A stretch of 64,000 nucleotides of DNA. Origin: Acidobacteriota bacterium. Lineage in GTDB: Bacteria; Acidobacteriota; Vicinamibacteria; Vicinamibacterales; UBA8438. The position numbers and the translations under genes were made by a program. Location of the stretch: NCBI GenBank assembly GCA_009861545.1, contig VXME01000095.1, positions 29,693-93,692 on the forward strand, given 5' to 3'. Below are positions 63,120 through 64,000 of the stretch, one piece after another (position 1 is the first letter of the stretch; every line of letters starts with the position of its first letter). The notes under the pieces are model-generated. The model was not told where the DNA came from. It did no database searches and saw only the letters and a list, made by a program, of their open reading frames with translations.

Positions 63120-64000
63120 ATGGCCGAGTTCAACATCCGATCCGATGCCGTCGACGTCGAGCAGATCATGGAACAGATCCGCGCCCGCCTGCGCGAGAAG
63201 CGGGGCGTGGACTACACCGAGGACCAGATCCGCGAGCTCGCGAGCGTGAAGCTCGACCGCTTTCTCGACCCGCGGAAGGTCCGCTCCGATCTGCTCGAGC
63301 ACTACCGGAAGCAGCGCGGCGCTTCTCCGGACTCGGAGTCGCTCGCGGCGGGGGAGCCCTTCGAGCCGGTCGCCGTACCCCCGTTCGAGCCCGACGACGT
63401 CTACCGATCCTCCCGTGGCGGCATCGGCGGCATTCTGCGGGGAATCCGGCGCCTGCTGCGCCCCGTGCTGAAGCTGTTCATCAACCCGGGGCCGATGCTG
63501 GAGGCCGTTCGGGCGCTCTCCGTGCACGCGGACAGCACCGGCCGGACGTTGTCGCGGGCGCTGAAGGTGAATCAGGAGAGAAACCAGGCGCGCGCGGAGC
63601 TCGACGTCCTGACGTACGAAGTGCTGAACAACCTGGTCGTCGAGATGACCAGGCTGGCCATCGATCTGAAGAACCACAAGATGCGGGTCGAATCGGTCGC
63701 CGCCCGCCTCGATTTCGACGAGCGGCGGTCTCGCGCGCTCGAAGAGATCGTGCAGTTCCGAACGTCCGGCGCGTCCGGCGAGGCTTCGCGGACGGCCGAC
63801 GCCGCGGAAACCCCCGGCAGCGGCAGCGGCGGCAGCAGTGGCGGAGAGCCTGGCCCGGAGAAGAAGCGGCGGCGGCGGCGGCGCGGACGACGCCTGGGGC
63901 CGGCCCCCCCCCCGGGGGCGACCCCGGGGAGGGCGCCCCGCCGGGGGGCGGCGCCAGCCCGGCCGCCCGGCGAGGCCGCGGCGGGCGGGGGGCCCCCCCC
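63120..64000 (+). CDS. Uncharacterised protein with coiled helices and a basic Gly/Arg-rich tail, C-terminus cut
   Basis: Open from the ATG at 63120 to the window end without a stop. Starts MAEFNIRSDAVDVEQIMEQ, then RARLREKRGVDYTEDQIREL. Helices continue through a basic block (IRRLLRPVLKLFINPGP) and a coiled segment (NQERNQARAELDVLTYEVLNNL) to about residue 220; then a Gly/Ser linker and Lys/Arg-rich tail. Helical proteins with this opening occur in Acidobacteria near polysaccharide or glycosyltransferase genes, a memory I cannot verify. The last third lies in homopolymer-rich sequence and may be unreliable. Confidence 0.6.
   Translation, partial: MAEFNIRSDAVDVEQIMEQIRARLREKRGVDYTEDQIRELASVKLDRFLDPRKVRSDLLEHYRKQRGASPDSESLAAGEPFEPVAVPPFEPDDVYRSSRGGIGGILRGIRRLLRPVLKLFINPGPMLEAVRALSVHADSTGRTLSRALKVNQERNQARAELDVLTYEVLNNLVVEMTRLAIDLKNHKMRVESVAARLDFDERRSRALEEIVQFRTSGASGEASRTADAAETPGSGSGGSSGGEPGPEKKRRRRRRGRRLGPAPPPGATPGRAPRRGAAPARPPGEAAAGGGPP
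63900..64000. other. Homopolymer-rich terminal stretch
   Basis: The last hundred bases contain runs of about ten C, five and six G and eight C, far more homopolymer than anywhere else in the window. It may reflect a contig edge or assembly error rather than real sequence; coding calls here should not be trusted. Confidence 0.5.

Overview
The window is GC-rich bacterial chromosome. Gene content fits an Acidobacteriota-like bacterium (Vicinamibacteria is my best guess): a PVC/Acidobacteria-type haem-binding dehydrogenase, a PQQ dehydrogenase, a deoxyhypusine synthase homologue, a CysO-type cysteine pathway and split arginine operons. The placement is inferred from gene content only. I saw no rRNA, tRNA or CRISPR array. 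Protein-coding density is high and no stretch over about 300 bp lacks a gene or a recognisable gene remnant.

Layout. 1-555: start of an Rrf2 regulator divergent from a HepT-like protein that has lost its catalytic motif. 549-4975: Gfo/Idh/MocA oxidoreductase followed by a lipoprotein dehydrogenase-HEAT-cytochrome c protein. 5101-9044: AAA/DUF4143 ATPase, an intact MntA/HepT toxin-antitoxin pair and a type II restriction-modification pair. 9096-12333: four overlapping genes for sulfur-carrier-dependent cysteine synthesis (PLP synthase-rhodanese, JAMM peptidase, CysO, E1-like enzyme-rhodanese). 12580-16900: PQQ dehydrogenase, aminotransferase, CoA transferase. 16902-18460: two unknown small genes behind a DtxR-type regulator. 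18596-21569: an outer-membrane barrel, a CuA cupredoxin and a di-haem protein in one overlapping operon. 21641-23947: RtcB RNA ligase and a Uma2-type nuclease.

24040-45853 is a defence island, almost all on the minus strand. Its core is a complete type 3 BREX set (brxF, brxC, pglXI, brxHII, pglZ, and a gene in the brxA position). A SIR2 gene and a HerA ATPase gene sit inside it between pglXI and brxHII, joined to their neighbours by overlapping start and stop codons. vapB and the first third of vapC lie between brxC and pglXI; the last third of a vapC begins immediately after the last BREX gene, so the pglXI-to-brxA block looks inserted into a vapC. Downstream are two Schlafen/AlbA_2-type ATPases, a TIR-like/deoxyribosyltransferase-like protein of lower GC, and the collapsed remains of a second pglXI-type methyltransferase made only of its two ends. 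Two short palindromic repeats lie exactly at the broken end of vapC, just upstream of pglXI.

45892-50901: queD/queC, a DUF4097 lipoprotein, a deoxyhypusine synthase homologue, fabI and small genes. 51032-60272: complete arginine biosynthesis, argR-argG-argH leftward and argC-argB-argD-GNAT-argJ-argF rightward from a shared control region. 60269-62119: purD-purE. 62331-64000: ribosomal protein bS21, a STAS anti-anti-sigma factor and the start of an uncharacterised protein running off the end, where the last 100 bases are homopolymer-rich and may be unreliable.
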